This document shows, in pieces, positions 8,953 to 18,058 of a stretch of DNA of 64,000 nt. The position numbers and the translations under genes were made by a program. The stretch comes from Streptomyces sp. NBC_00569 (GTDB taxonomy: Bacteria; Actinomycetota; Actinomycetes; Streptomycetales; Streptomycetaceae): NCBI RefSeq assembly GCF_036345255.1, contig NZ_CP107783.1, forward strand, positions 1,674,001 through 1,738,000. The letters are read 5' to 3'. The notes beneath the pieces were generated by a model. It was not told the origin of the DNA, searched no databases, and worked only from the letters and a program-made list of their open reading frames with translations. How positions within the stretch are numbered: the first letter of the stretch is position 1; every line of letters begins with the position of its first letter.

Positions 8953-10491
8953 ATGTCAGACGCCCTTCACCGTTCCTGGCCACGGACCGCGACCGCGAAG
9001 GCACGGGCGCTGTGGACGCGCGTTCCGGCGGCGCTGCGGTTGCCGCTCGTCGTCCTCCTTTCCTGCCAGGCCTGTTACCTGCTCTGGTGGATGGCCTTCT
9101 ACCCGGGAATGATCGACTACGACGCGCTCGCGTACACCTGGCAGGTCACCACCGATCACTGGATCTCGAACCATTCGGTCCTCTACAACTCCCTTCTCTG
9201 GCTGAGTCTCAACACCACCGGTGGCTTTGCAGCCCTGACGCTGTTTCAGACGATGGCGATGTCCGCCGTGCTCGCCTACGCGTGCGCGAGCCTGCGCACC
9301 GTCGGCGTACGCGGGCGATGGAGCGCACCGGCCGCGCTGGCGTGCGCCCTGGCCCCGCCGCTCGCCTCGTTCACCGTCTACGTGGGGAAGGACGTACCGT
9401 TCACGATCTGTGCGTTGCTGGTGTTCGCCGTCACGGCACGGCTGACGGGCAGGCGGCTGCGGGGAACCTGGAACGGCTGTCTGCGTCGCTCCGAACTCCT
9501 GCTGCTGTGCGTCGGCTTCTTCGGAATCAGCCTCTTCCGCAACAACGGCTTCCCTGTCGCCGTGATCGCCGCGCTGTGCCTTCTTCCGGTGCTGCCCGGT
9601 GCGCGGCGCGTGATCACCACGCTGGTCACCCTCACCACTGCCGTGACCTTGACGCTGATGTTCGTCGTCTACGCGGCGGTGGGCATCCAGAAGCCGCCGA
9701 AAACGCTCGTCTACAACCTCCACTACGCGGACCTGTCGGTGACCTACGCGCAGGCACCCGAGCTGTTCACCAAGGACGATCTGCAGCTGATGGCCAAGAC
9801 GGCGCCGCTCTCGGACTGGCGCACGACGGGAACCACATGCTTTGCCTCCGACCCGCTGTACCGCAAGCTCAACCGGCACGTCACCGACCAACTCACCCAG
9901 CCACTGGTCCAGTTGTGGTGGCGCACCCTGCGCAAGGCCCCCCAGAAGGTGATGGGCGCACGGCTGTGCCGCGGACACATCGCCTGGGCCGTCTTCCCCG
10001 GGCCGCAGGATCAGGGCGGCCGGACGTACAACGCTCTCAACCGGGTGGATCCGGTGTTCTACAAGTGGTACTCGGAGATGCGGACGAGCCCGTACAACAG
10101 GGCGGCCCAGCCCCGGCCCCTGTCCGAAGGCCTCCACCACGTCGGCTCCTTCGCGTACGCCGCCGCCCACGTCCCCCAGCTGGAGTGGCTCCTGTGGCGC
10201 GGCGCCATCTGGTCCTACGCCACCTATGCGCTCGTCACCCGGCTCGCCCGGTCGCGCCGCTGCCGCCCCCTGTTCGCGCTGACGGGCGTCACCTTCGGCA
10301 CTCAGCTCACCGTGTTGGTCGCGACCCCCTCGCCGTGCTTCCGCTACATGGCGGCCCCCATGTTCATCGGCGTGCTCTGCCTGTCACTCATCCCCGCGCT
10401 GCGCGGTGCGGTGAGTCCCGTCGCCCCGCCCTGGGTGCCCGGAGCGAGGCCGGCCACCACCGTGCCGAAGAACGTGGAGTACGCCCCGTAG
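8953..10491 (+). CDS. Polytopic membrane protein, copy 1 of a tandem pair (DUF6020/GT-C-like)
   Basis: The 512-residue protein starts at ATG 8953 with AGGAG nine bases upstream. A 63-base in-frame extension to GTG 8890 would nearly touch the previous gene but has no ribosome-binding site. It has about ten hydrophobic segments. Features shared with the next gene are ACYLLWW, YTWQVTT, HSVLYN, LFRNNGFP, YNLHYADLSVTYA and CFRYMAAPMFIGVLCLSLIP. The charged loop with Asp near the first membrane segment and the large extracytoplasmic loop before the last helices resemble GT-C-fold lipid-linked sugar transferases and the uncharacterised DUF6020 family; this assignment is tentative. Its place after three TagF-like genes suggests a role in polymer decoration or export. 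Confidence 0.8.
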   Translation: MSDALHRSWPRTATAKARALWTRVPAALRLPLVVLLSCQACYLLWWMAFYPGMIDYDALAYTWQVTTDHWISNHSVLYNSLLWLSLNTTGGFAALTLFQTMAMSAVLAYACASLRTVGVRGRWSAPAALACALAPPLASFTVYVGKDVPFTICALLVFAVTARLTGRRLRGTWNGCLRRSELLLLCVGFFGISLFRNNGFPVAVIAALCLLPVLPGARRVITTLVTLTTAVTLTLMFVVYAAVGIQKPPKTLVYNLHYADLSVTYAQAPELFTKDDLQLMAKTAPLSDWRTTGTTCFASDPLYRKLNRHVTDQLTQPLVQLWWRTLRKAPQKVMGARLCRGHIAWAVFPGPQDQGGRTYNALNRVDPVFYKWYSEMRTSPYNRAAQPRPLSEGLHHVGSFAYAAAHVPQLEWLLWRGAIWSYATYALVTRLARSRRCRPLFALTGVTFGTQLTVLVATPSPCFRYMAAPMFIGVLCLSLIPALRGAVSPVAPPWVPGARPATTVPKNVEYAP

Positions 10492-10553
10492 AGGCACCCG
10501 CAGCAGCTCACACCCCTCGCCGGTCCGGCCCGAACGCCCAGGAGATCTCCACC

Positions 10554-12098
10554 GTGTCAGATGCCCGCCTCCCCTCCGCAGTCCGGGCCGGTGGATCCGG
10601 GGTGACGGCGGCCTCGAGGGTACGGGCCCTCCGGTCCCGCGTACCGCCGGCACTGCGTCTGCCCGTGGCCGTCTTCCTCGCGTGCCAGGCCTGCTACCTG
10701 CTGTGGTGGGCGGCCTTCTACCCGGGTCTGATGAGCGTGGACTCCGTGGTCTACACGTGGCAGGTCACCACCGGCCACTGGCGCTCGGACCACTCGGTGC
10801 TCTACAACGCGCTGGTCCGGCTGACCCTCGACATCACGGGGGACCTCTCGGCCCTGACCCTGCTGCAGACCATCGCGATGTCCGCCGTCCTCGCCTATGC
10901 CTGCGCGGGCCTGCGGACTCTGGGTGTACGGGGGCGGTGGAGCGCACCGGCCGCGGTGGCCTGCGCGGCGACTCCACCGCTCGGGTCCTTCATCGTCTTC
11001 ATGTGGAAGGACGTGCCGTTCACCATCTGCGCGGTGCTGGTGTTCGCCGTGTCCGTACGGCTGTTGGGCAGGCGTGCGCACGGCACGTGGAACGGCCGTC
11101 TGCGGCACTCGGAGCTCTTGCTGCTGTGCACCGGGCTGCTGGGTGTCGACCTCTTCCGCAACAACGGCTTCCCGGTGTCCGTGATCGCGTCGCTGGCCCT
11201 TCTCCTGGCGCTGCCCGGGGCCCGGCTCCTGATCGCCGGGCTGGCGTCCGCCACCACCACTCTGACGCTGTTGCTCGCTCTCGTGATCTATCCGGCGGTC
11301 GGCATCGAGCAGCCGAGCAAGGCGTTCCTCTACAACCTGCACTACGCCGACCTCGCCGTGACGTACGCGCGCACACCGGGACAGTTCACCCCGGCCGATC
11401 TGCGGCTGATGGCCCAGGTGGCACCACTCTCGACCTGGCACGACGCCGGTACCAACTGCTACGTGTCCGACGTCCTTTACTACAACCCGACGCTGAACCG
11501 GGCCGCGGCCACCCAGCTCACCGAACCGCTGGTGGGGTTGTGGTGGCGCACCCTGCGCCGGTCTCCGCAGGAGATCCTCGGCGCACGCCTGTGCCGAGCC
11601 CACATCGCCTGGGCCGTCTTCCCCGGACCGGCGGACAAGGACGCCAGGACCTGGACGTACGGCACATCGATCCCCGCCGACCTGTGGGGCTTCAGCCCGA
11701 TCGAGGACAGCCCGTACCGGTCGCTGCTCAAGGCCCGACCGCTGTCCCGCGCTCTTCACCACGCCGCCACGTTCGGCCGCTCCGCCTTCGGCGTCCCCCA
11801 GCTGGAGTGGCTCCTCTGGCGTGGCGCCACCTGGTGCTACGCCACCTATGCGCTGGTCGCCCTGCTCACCCGGGCCCGCCGCCGACGTGCCCTGCTCGCC
11901 CTCGCGGGCGTCTCTCTCGGCGTGCAGCTCACCGTGCTCGTCGCCAACCCCGCGCCGTGCTTCCGCTACATGGCGGCACCCATGTTCATCGGCGTGCTGT
12001 GTCTGTCGCTGATCCCGGCCCTCAGGGCCGAACCCGCCGAACGCTCCAGGAACGGAAGCCGCGGCGACTTGATTCGACCGGCTGCGCCATCCGCATGA
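10554..12098 (+). CDS. Polytopic membrane protein, copy 2 of a tandem pair (DUF6020/GT-C-like)
   Basis: This 514-residue protein starts at GTG 10554. The leader CCCAGGAGATCTCC is almost the same as that in front of copy 1, so the duplication included the ribosome-binding site. The protein follows copy 1 along its length (ACYLLWWAAFYPG, VYTWQVTTGHW, LFRNNGFPVSVIA, YNLHYADLAVTYA, CFRYMAAPMFIG) and differs most in the large loop before the C-terminal helices. That pattern suggests divergence in substrate rather than in fold. A very long antisense open frame exists here but has no coding character. It is likely an integral membrane enzyme of the same glycopolymer pathway. Confidence 0.8.
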   Translation: MSDARLPSAVRAGGSGVTAASRVRALRSRVPPALRLPVAVFLACQACYLLWWAAFYPGLMSVDSVVYTWQVTTGHWRSDHSVLYNALVRLTLDITGDLSALTLLQTIAMSAVLAYACAGLRTLGVRGRWSAPAAVACAATPPLGSFIVFMWKDVPFTICAVLVFAVSVRLLGRRAHGTWNGRLRHSELLLLCTGLLGVDLFRNNGFPVSVIASLALLLALPGARLLIAGLASATTTLTLLLALVIYPAVGIEQPSKAFLYNLHYADLAVTYARTPGQFTPADLRLMAQVAPLSTWHDAGTNCYVSDVLYYNPTLNRAAATQLTEPLVGLWWRTLRRSPQEILGARLCRAHIAWAVFPGPADKDARTWTYGTSIPADLWGFSPIEDSPYRSLLKARPLSRALHHAATFGRSAFGVPQLEWLLWRGATWCYATYALVALLTRARRRRALLALAGVSLGVQLTVLVANPAPCFRYMAAPMFIGVLCLSLIPALRAEPAERSRNGSRGDLIRPAAPSA

Positions 12099-12196
12099 CC
12101 CTCGGCCCGACCAGATCGTGTCGATTCTTGCGCGTGGACAAGTGACACACAATCATCCCTGCTCACGACTGCTTGTCCGGGAGGGCACCGAAAGAT

Positions 12197-14248
12197 ATGG
12201 CCTACGACCCTCAACAACGGTTCTTGAACTTGGTGCCCGGTGGCAACGGAATTATTTACACCATTCAGGCCGACGGAAATCTTTACTGGTATCGGCACAT
12301 CAACTGGACCACCGGCACTCCCCCGTCCTGGGCGAACTCCGGATCTGGCCGGCTCATCGGGACCAGCTGGCACAAGTTCCGCTTCGTCCTGGCCGCGGCC
12401 GACGGACAGATCTTCGCGTTCATGCCCAACGGTGACCTGCTCTGGTACCGATACATGCTGTCCGACATCAACACCGGTGCCGGCAGCTGGCACTCGGCGA
12501 GCGGCAGCCGAATCGGCACCCAATGGAACTTCCCGCGGGTGATCGGCGGATGGAACAACGTCCTCTACGCGGAGGACGGCAACGGAGACCTGCGCTGGTA
12601 CAAGTACACCGGCACCAACGGCTCCTTCAGCTGGGCGGAGAATTCGGGTTCCAAGATCGGTTCGCAATGGCAGACCTACACCCAGCTGTTCGCCGACCCC
12701 AACGGGGTGATTTTCGGAACGCGGCACGGCAGCGCTCTCAGCTGGTTCCGCTACCTCGGGACAAACGGAACGTTCAACTGGGCGAACGGCGGCGTGCCTG
12801 TCGACACCACCATTCTGGGGCCGTTCGAGAGGGGGCTCTTCTCCAACGGTTCCGGTGCCGTGTACAAGATCAAGACGAACACCGCCAACCCGCCGGGCCC
12901 CGACAACCAACTCCAGTGGTATCGCCTGCTCAACTCCGAGACCGTCAACACCAGCGGTGTCCAATGGGCCAGCGGGTCAGGCGCCGTGGTCGGCTCGGGC
13001 TTCACCCGCGAGAACTCCGCGGCACTGCAGGGATATCCGACGTCGTTGTCCACCCGACAAGGCACGAGTCTCGGCATTCACGTGTCGACGACCTTCCCTT
13101 CGTACACGTCCTCCACTCTTCGCCTCGCTCCCACCACGGGCGCCCCCGTCGTAGTCACCCAGCCCACCACTCGAACCGGGCAGTTCCAGCCGCTGCAGAG
13201 CGGATACCACAGCGCGGGATGCGGGTGGAGCCAGTCCTTCTCCGTCTCCGTGGGAACCGGGACAAGCTGGCCCTCGGGCGTCTACGCCTCACAATTGAAG
13301 TCACCCCAGGGCAAAGAACACAACGTCATGTTCGTCGTGCGGCCTTCAACACCGCAGCGACAGATCGCCGTCCTGGTGCCCACCAATACGTACAATGCCT
13401 ACAATTTCTGGGGCGGGCACAACCAATACACGACCGGCCAGGCCGGTGCACAGCGCACCGTCACCATGCAGCGCCCCCAAATGGGAACCTCGTGGGACAA
13501 CTTCTACACGACCGCGACCGGCATCATCGACCATCTCCTCTACAGTGACCTTCAGCTGTTTCGATGGATGAGCTCAAAGAGCGTCGCATACGACTGCTAC
13601 GCCGACACCGACCTGCATGCGACGGGCTCCAACTGGCTGCGGACTCCCTCGCAGGGCGGACATTACAAGGCGCTGGTACTGACCACGCATCCCGAGTACT
13701 TCTCGCAAACCGCGCGTGACAACGTCGTGGCCTTCCAGAACAACGGCGGGCGCATCATCTACCTGGGCGGCAACGGCATCTATGAACGGATGCAGTACAC
13801 CGCGGACGGTAACGCGATCATTTTCCGGCGGCCCGACGGCAGTCGAGATGTCTACGCGGACTCCGGACAGTCCGAATCGCAAATCCTGGGCGTATCCCAC
13901 TACCAGCCGACATATATGAGCTTCGCCCCGTACCAGGTGCGCGACACCACCAGCAATCCCTTTACCGCGGGTACCGGCCTGAGCGTGGGAGACACCTTCG
14001 GCAGCGTCTCCTACGACATCGCCGCCAGCGGCTGGGAAGTCGACCGCCGGCAGGGTGCCGTGCCCGGTTCCGTACTCATCGCGGAAGGCCTCAACACGAC
14101 GGGCGGGGCCGAAATGCTGTACGTGCCGGCCAGCGACACCAAGGGCTGGGTGTTCTCGGTCGGCTCCCTGTCCTTCACCGGCAGCGTTCCGATCGACACC
14201 GCGATCCAGAAACTCCTGCTGAACGTTTTCACGCAAGCGGTGGCCTAG
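12197..14248 (+). CDS. Tachylectin-like beta-propeller fused to an N,N-dimethylformamidase beta-subunit-like domain
   Basis: The 683-residue protein starts at ATG 12197, with GGGAGGG about 12 bases upstream; a TTG at 12173 is in frame. Residues ~1-250 hold repeated blades of the type DGNLYWYRH, NGDLLWYRY, NGDLRWYKY and SALSWFRYL, each followed by a W...SGS(R/K)IG strand. This is the five-bladed tachylectin-2-like propeller, a GlcNAc/GalNAc-binding fold. The C-terminal ~420 residues contain VLVPTNTYNAYNFWGG, LVLTTHPEYFS and GGRIIYLGGNGIYER, typical of the large C-terminal domain of the N,N-dimethylformamidase beta-subunit family, which is class I glutamine amidotransferase-like. No signal peptide is visible. 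A lectin guiding a hydrolase or amidase-like domain to an amino-sugar polymer is inference. Confidence 0.8.
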   Translation: MAYDPQQRFLNLVPGGNGIIYTIQADGNLYWYRHINWTTGTPPSWANSGSGRLIGTSWHKFRFVLAAADGQIFAFMPNGDLLWYRYMLSDINTGAGSWHSASGSRIGTQWNFPRVIGGWNNVLYAEDGNGDLRWYKYTGTNGSFSWAENSGSKIGSQWQTYTQLFADPNGVIFGTRHGSALSWFRYLGTNGTFNWANGGVPVDTTILGPFERGLFSNGSGAVYKIKTNTANPPGPDNQLQWYRLLNSETVNTSGVQWASGSGAVVGSGFTRENSAALQGYPTSLSTRQGTSLGIHVSTTFPSYTSSTLRLAPTTGAPVVVTQPTTRTGQFQPLQSGYHSAGCGWSQSFSVSVGTGTSWPSGVYASQLKSPQGKEHNVMFVVRPSTPQRQIAVLVPTNTYNAYNFWGGHNQYTTGQAGAQRTVTMQRPQMGTSWDNFYTTATGIIDHLLYSDLQLFRWMSSKSVAYDCYADTDLHATGSNWLRTPSQGGHYKALVLTTHPEYFSQTARDNVVAFQNNGGRIIYLGGNGIYERMQYTADGNAIIFRRPDGSRDVYADSGQSESQILGVSHYQPTYMSFAPYQVRDTTSNPFTAGTGLSVGDTFGSVSYDIAASGWEVDRRQGAVPGSVLIAEGLNTTGGAEMLYVPASDTKGWVFSVGSLSFTGSVPIDTAIQKLLLNVFTQAVA

Positions 14249-14287
14249 TTCCTCGTGGCCCGACCCCACTGACGGAGAGAAGAGAAC

Positions 14288-14716
14288 ATGCAGGAGATGT
14301 CGCGGCGCACCGTACTGGTCGGCGCCACAGCGTCGACGATCGCGCTGGGCCTTCCCACCTCGACAGCCGACGCGGAGCCCGCGCGTGAGGCACCGCCGGT
14401 CACGAGTGTCTGCAAAGCCCTGGGCAGCACACAGGTCTGCGTCACGGCACGAGAGGTCCAGGACGTGACCGGCCTCCAGTACGTCATCACCAACGGCGGC
14501 GCTCGGCCGATGACTTACACGGTGTGGTACGTGGATGTGACCGGGGGCCCCGAATCCGGCAAGGTCAAGGAAACGGTGGAGGCAGGAGAGACGGTCGTCG
14601 GATACTTCTACGGCGCCATCCAGCACTGCTTCACGCTGCACTTGTGCGATGAGGCAGAGACCCAATGCGTCGCCCTCGGTCCCGTCTGCGGCCCGTATCC
14701 GTCGGCCTGGGAGTAG
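14288..14716 (+). CDS. Small exported cysteine-containing protein
   Basis: The 142-residue product starts at ATG 14288, preceded by GGAGAGAAGAG. The N-terminus MQEMSRRTVLVGATASTIAL with a later Ala-rich cleavage area is a signal peptide with a twin-arginine-like SRRTVLVG core. The mature part (~110 residues) has five cysteines and a beta-rich pattern (YVITNGGARPMTYTVWYVDV). It ends in two Cys pairs that could form disulfides outside the cell. I recognise no family. It lies 39 bp after the lectin/DMFase-like gene on the same strand and is probably co-transcribed, so it may be an extracellular partner. Confidence 0.7.
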   Translation: MQEMSRRTVLVGATASTIALGLPTSTADAEPAREAPPVTSVCKALGSTQVCVTAREVQDVTGLQYVITNGGARPMTYTVWYVDVTGGPESGKVKETVEAGETVVGYFYGAIQHCFTLHLCDEAETQCVALGPVCGPYPSAWE

Positions 14717-14761
14717 ACCAAGTCCCCGCACCCAGATGCCCGCCGGGTCGTTCCACAGCAC

Positions 14762-15385
14762 ATGAAGCAGAACAGTGAAGTGTCCCTCGCTCCGGTCCGG
14801 ACGGCAGCCGGGGCCCAGGTCGACGAGTCGGCCGCACTGGGCCCCGGCACCGCCGTGTGGGAACTCGCCCAGATCCGTGAGCAGGCCGTGCTCGGCGATG
14901 ACTGCGTCGTGGGGAGAGGCGCCTATGTCGGCCCCGGGGTCCGGATCGGCGACGGGGTCAAGATTCAGAACCTCGCTCTGGTCTACGAGCCTGCGGAGCT
15001 CGGCAACGGCGTCTTCATCGGCCCCGCGGTCGTACTGACGAACGACCACAACCCGCGCTCGGTCGATCCCGAAGGGCGCCCCAAGGGACGCGGCGACTGG
15101 GAGCCCGTGGGGGTCACGGTCGCCGAGGGCGCATCGCTCGGCGCGCGCTCCGTCTGCGTGGCCCCGGTCCGCGTCGGCCGCTGGGCGATGGTCGCCGCCG
15201 GCGCCGTGGTCACGCGGGACGTGCCGGACTTCGCGCTCGTCGCCGGCGTCCCGGCCCGTCACATCGGCTGGGTGGGCCGCGCGGGACAGCGGCTCCGTGA
15301 GCTCCCCGGCTCGCCCGGCATGTGGGAGTGCCCGCACACCGGCGTGCTGCACACCGAAAAGGACGGCGTACTCACAGAGGCCTGA
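14762..15385 (+). CDS. Left-handed beta-helix sugar N-acetyltransferase (WbpD/WlbB-like)
   Basis: The 207-residue protein shows isoleucine-patch hexapeptide repeats (VLGDDCVVGRGAYVGPGVRIGDGVKIQ, written here as one continuous run of the helix, then GVFIGPAVVLTNDHNPRS). The N-D-H triplet is characteristic of the acetyl-CoA-dependent 3-amino-sugar acetyltransferases WbpD/WlbB. The segment GARSVCVAPVRVGRWAMVAA and the end VAGVPARHIGWV are also family-like. Together with the WbpB-like and WbpE-like genes at 17-19 kb it would complete the making of a UDP-2,3-diacetamido sugar. ATG 14762 has no clear ribosome-binding site; GTG 14780 is an alternative. It faces the next gene tail to tail. Confidence 0.82.
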   Translation: MKQNSEVSLAPVRTAAGAQVDESAALGPGTAVWELAQIREQAVLGDDCVVGRGAYVGPGVRIGDGVKIQNLALVYEPAELGNGVFIGPAVVLTNDHNPRSVDPEGRPKGRGDWEPVGVTVAEGASLGARSVCVAPVRVGRWAMVAAGAVVTRDVPDFALVAGVPARHIGWVGRAGQRLRELPGSPGMWECPHTGVLHTEKDGVLTEA

Positions 15386-15436
15386 TGCAAAAAGCCGCCG
15401 TCCCTTATCCGCAGCCGCCGGTCACGCCCCTCCGAT

Positions 15437-16405
15437 TCAGACAGTGGCGGCCCGGCGGTCCGGACTCTCCTGGATATCGAGCATGAGGGCGCCGATGAGA
15501 AAGTGAATCCCGGTGAGGATCGGCAGGGAAGCCAGCAGGACACTTCCTGCGCTGGCACTCGCAGGCCCGAGCGTGTGGATCAACACCCAGGTGCTCGCCA
15601 CGCCACCGAAGGTGATGAGACACAGTCCCGCCAGGAGCAGGAGAGCGATCGGCGAGAAGGAGAAGACGACGTACTTCAGGACGACACGCCGGCCGGTCCC
15701 GCGCGCCAACTGAGCGATCAACGCGGGAATGACCTTGTGCATCCGCATCGTGGACACCTCACTCCCGTAGACCGCGGGGATAGGGACGTCACAGGCCGGA
15801 ATCCTGAGGATGTTCAGATTGATGAGAAGGTCGTTCTCGAACGAGTAGTCCTTGGCCACGCGGTCGAGATTGAGCCGTTCCAGTGCTGTCCTGTGGATCG
15901 CGGTGTACCCGTTCTGAGGGTCGAACAGATGCCAGTACCCGGATGCCAGCTTGGTCATGAAAGAAAGAATGATGTTCCCGAGAATCCGGTATTTCGGCAT
16001 GCCCCGGTAGGAGTCGCGGGAGTAGAAACGGTTGGCCTTCGTGAAGAGAGCGGTCCCGTCACAGATCGGAGCGATCAGGGCAGGCAGATAGGCCGGGTCC
16101 ATCTGTCCGTCGCCGGCCATGACCACCGAGACGTCGCAGCCCAGCCGCAACGCCTCCAGGTGCCCGTCGCACACCGCCCCACCGACACCGGTGTTGTCCT
16201 CGTGCCGGATGAGGACCATCCGCGGATCGCCGGCGGCGATCGCCTCGGAGGCCGTCTCGTCACTGCTGGCGTCGTCGATCACCACGATATGGTCGACGAA
16301 ATCGGGCATCGTGCTGATCGTCCGGGCGATCAGCTTTTCCTCGTTGTACGCCGGCACCACGACGGCGACTCGCATGTTTTGATACACGAAGAAAAACCCT
16401 CTCAC
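15437..16405 (-). CDS. Membrane-anchored GT2 glycosyltransferase (polyprenyl-phosphate glycosyltransferase type)
   Basis: The 322-residue protein has a family-2 domain (VAVVVPAYNEEKLI, HIVVIDDASSDETAS, and VVMAGDGQMDP as the DxD-type motif). This is followed by two C-terminal membrane helices (~235-300). That layout fits transferases that load a sugar onto undecaprenyl phosphate for flipping and transfer outside. GTG 16405 is preceded by AGGAAAAGGACC; ATG 16375, where family similarity begins, is an alternative with a poorer site. The divergent neighbour is a GtrA-type protein. GT2 plus GtrA is the usual pair for making and flipping polyprenyl-phosphate sugar, here presumably to decorate the wall polymer. 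Confidence 0.85.
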   Translation of the reverse strand: MRGFFFVYQNMRVAVVVPAYNEEKLIARTISTMPDFVDHIVVIDDASSDETASEAIAAGDPRMVLIRHEDNTGVGGAVCDGHLEALRLGCDVSVVMAGDGQMDPAYLPALIAPICDGTALFTKANRFYSRDSYRGMPKYRILGNIILSFMTKLASGYWHLFDPQNGYTAIHRTALERLNLDRVAKDYSFENDLLINLNILRIPACDVPIPAVYGSEVSTMRMHKVIPALIAQLARGTGRRVVLKYVVFSFSPIALLLLAGLCLITFGGVASTWVLIHTLGPASASAGSVLLASLPILTGIHFLIGALMLDIQESPDRRAATV

Positions 16406-16477
16406 GGTCCTTTTCCTGGAACCCGCCTGCGACGACGGCCTTGAGCACGGAGGAAGGTATCAGAAATCATTCAGAGA

Positions 16478-16933
16478 ATGTGGAACTCCGCCCGCCGCCT
16501 CTCATCGGCCGATACGACAAGATTCCTTCTCGTAGGAGGGCTCTGCTACAGCATCGACGTAGGGACACTGGTCCTGCTGCACGGTGTACTTCATATGCCA
16601 TTGGCCGCGGCCACCTCACTGGCGTTCGTCACCGTATTGGCGGTCAATTTTAGCCTCAACAGATCCTTCGTCTTCCGAAGCGGAGCGATGGCCCGCCCGG
16701 CCATTGTCAAATACCTCGTCCTCGTCGCATTGAATTACTGTGCAACCCTGGCAACGGTCACCGGGTTGACCGCTCTGGGCCTGGCTTACGTAGCAGCCAA
16801 GACGGCGTCGACCATCATCAATGCCGTGGCAAATTACGGTGCGTTTCGATGGTGGGTCTTCAGATCCCCCGCCGCGCGAGAGACCCGCAGTCCGGGCAGT
16901 CCGGGCCGGCCCGAGCCGATCCGAGAGCCGTGA
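16478..16933 (+). CDS. GtrA-family membrane protein (putative polyprenyl-phosphate sugar flippase)
   Basis: The 151-residue protein has four predicted membrane segments (FLLVGGLCYSIDVGTLVLL; LAAATSLAFVTVLAVNFSLN; YLVLVALNYCATLATVTGLT; a fourth at ~105-125). The GtrA-type NFSLNRSFVFRS and NYGAFRWWVFRS signatures after helices 2 and 4 are present. The family is thought to move undecaprenyl-phosphate-linked sugars across the membrane. It is transcribed away from the GT2 gene, with 72 bp between their starts, so the two probably share a bidirectional promoter. The short Arg/Pro-rich tail is unremarkable. Confidence 0.85.
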   Translation: MWNSARRLSSADTTRFLLVGGLCYSIDVGTLVLLHGVLHMPLAAATSLAFVTVLAVNFSLNRSFVFRSGAMARPAIVKYLVLVALNYCATLATVTGLTALGLAYVAAKTASTIINAVANYGAFRWWVFRSPAARETRSPGSPGRPEPIREP

Positions 16934-16960
16934 CCGCGCACCACGTGGCGACGACCATTC

Positions 16961-17016
16961 CCCTGGCCCTGTGCGTTCGTTGGGCGCGGAGAACCGAACG
17001 AGCCCACAGGCCAGGG
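16961..17016. terminator. Bidirectional hairpin between convergent genes
   Basis: CCCTGGCCCTGTG at 16961-16973 pairs with CACAGGCCAGGG at 17005-17016 with a one-base bulge. Inside the loop CGTTCG and CGAACG can extend the structure. It fills the gap between the GtrA gene and the oppositely oriented oxidoreductase gene and probably ends both transcripts. Confidence 0.6.
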
Positions 17017-17020
17017 TGAC

Positions 17021-18058
17021 TCAGGACCGCTGGGTGACCGCCGCCAGATTCCGGGGATGGTGGATCTGCAGCGGCAGGGACGCCTTGCGCCGTGCCGAGT
17101 CCAGGACCACCTCGGCGACCTCCACCGTCCTCAGCCCCTGGCCGAGAGTGACGATGTCCATGGCCTTGCCCTCGACGGCGTCACGGAACCGCTCGTGCTC
17201 GACCAGCAGCGGCTCGCGCTTGAGAATCGCGAACCGGACCATGTCACCCTCGGCGGCCCCGCGGAACGTGCTCAGCGCTTCCCACTCCGTGGCGAAGGCG
17301 CCATTGGCATGGAAGGTGAGATCAGCGGTGAGGGTGTCCGCGATGAAGCAGCCCTTCTCGCCGGTCACCGCCGTGAAGCGCTCCTTGAGCGGGCTGAGCC
17401 AGTTCACGAGATGACTGACCATCGTGCCGTCGGTGAGCTCACCGACGACCGCGACCATGTCCTCGTGCGGGCGGCCGCTCTTGGACACGGTGCGGGCCGC
17501 CACGGAGGCGTAGCGGCAACCCGTCACCCAGCTGGTCAGATCGATGTCGTGGGTCGCCAGGTCCTTGACGACACCCACGTCCGCGATGCGCTGCGGGAAA
17601 GGCCCCTGCCGTCGCGTGACCACCTGGAACATCTCGCCGAGCTCGCCCGCCTCCAGACGCGAACGCAGGCTCTGCAGCGCCGGGTTGAAGCGCTCGATGT
17701 GCCCGACACCGGCGGTCAGGCCGGCGCCCTCGAAGGCGTCGACCAGTCGCCGGGCCGCGGCCGCGGAGTGGGCGAGCGGCTTCTCGATCAACGCACACAC
17801 GCCGTTCGCGGCCAGAGCGAGGCCGATCTCCTCGTGCAGCACCGTGGGGCAGGCGACCACGGCGTAGTCGAGGCCGAACGCGAGCAGCTCGGGCAGAGTG
17901 GCGACGACCGGCGCGCCACGAGCGGCACCCGTGGGGTCCCCCGCCGGGTCCAAGACGCCGACGAGTTCGACCCCGTCGAGCGACGACAACACCCGCGCGT
18001 GGTTGCGTCCCATCGCCCCCAGACCGACAAGCCCCGCACGCAACGTCTGCTTGCTCAC
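17021..18058 (-). CDS. Gfo/Idh/MocA-family oxidoreductase (WbpB/WlbA-like)
   Basis: The 345-residue protein begins with a Rossmann fold (LRAGLVGLGAMGRNHARVL) and has the family motif CALIEKPLAHS, with the Lys that acts in the active site, followed by VGHIERFNPAL. This HxERFNPA form is typical of the branch that contains UDP-N-acetyl-hexosaminuronate 3-dehydrogenase (WbpB/WlbA). It is translationally coupled to the upstream aminotransferase by an ATGA overlap (18055-18058). The pair would oxidise C3 and then aminate it, giving the 3-amino sugar that the acetyltransferase at 14.8 kb could acetylate. The precise sugar is inferred, not shown. Confidence 0.85.
   Translation of the reverse strand: MSKQTLRAGLVGLGAMGRNHARVLSSLDGVELVGVLDPAGDPTGAARGAPVVATLPELLAFGLDYAVVACPTVLHEEIGLALAANGVCALIEKPLAHSAAAARRLVDAFEGAGLTAGVGHIERFNPALQSLRSRLEAGELGEMFQVVTRRQGPFPQRIADVGVVKDLATHDIDLTSWVTGCRYASVAARTVSKSGRPHEDMVAVVGELTDGTMVSHLVNWLSPLKERFTAVTGEKGCFIADTLTADLTFHANGAFATEWEALSTFRGAAEGDMVRFAILKREPLLVEHERFRDAVEGKAMDIVTLGQGLRTVEVAEVVLDSARRKASLPLQIHHPRNLAAVTQRS

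Noticed and set aside
14288..14716. Small Cys-containing protein considered as a RiPP precursor
   Set aside because: It has a normal signal peptide and a folded beta-rich mature part of ~110 residues, and no modifying enzymes are adjacent.
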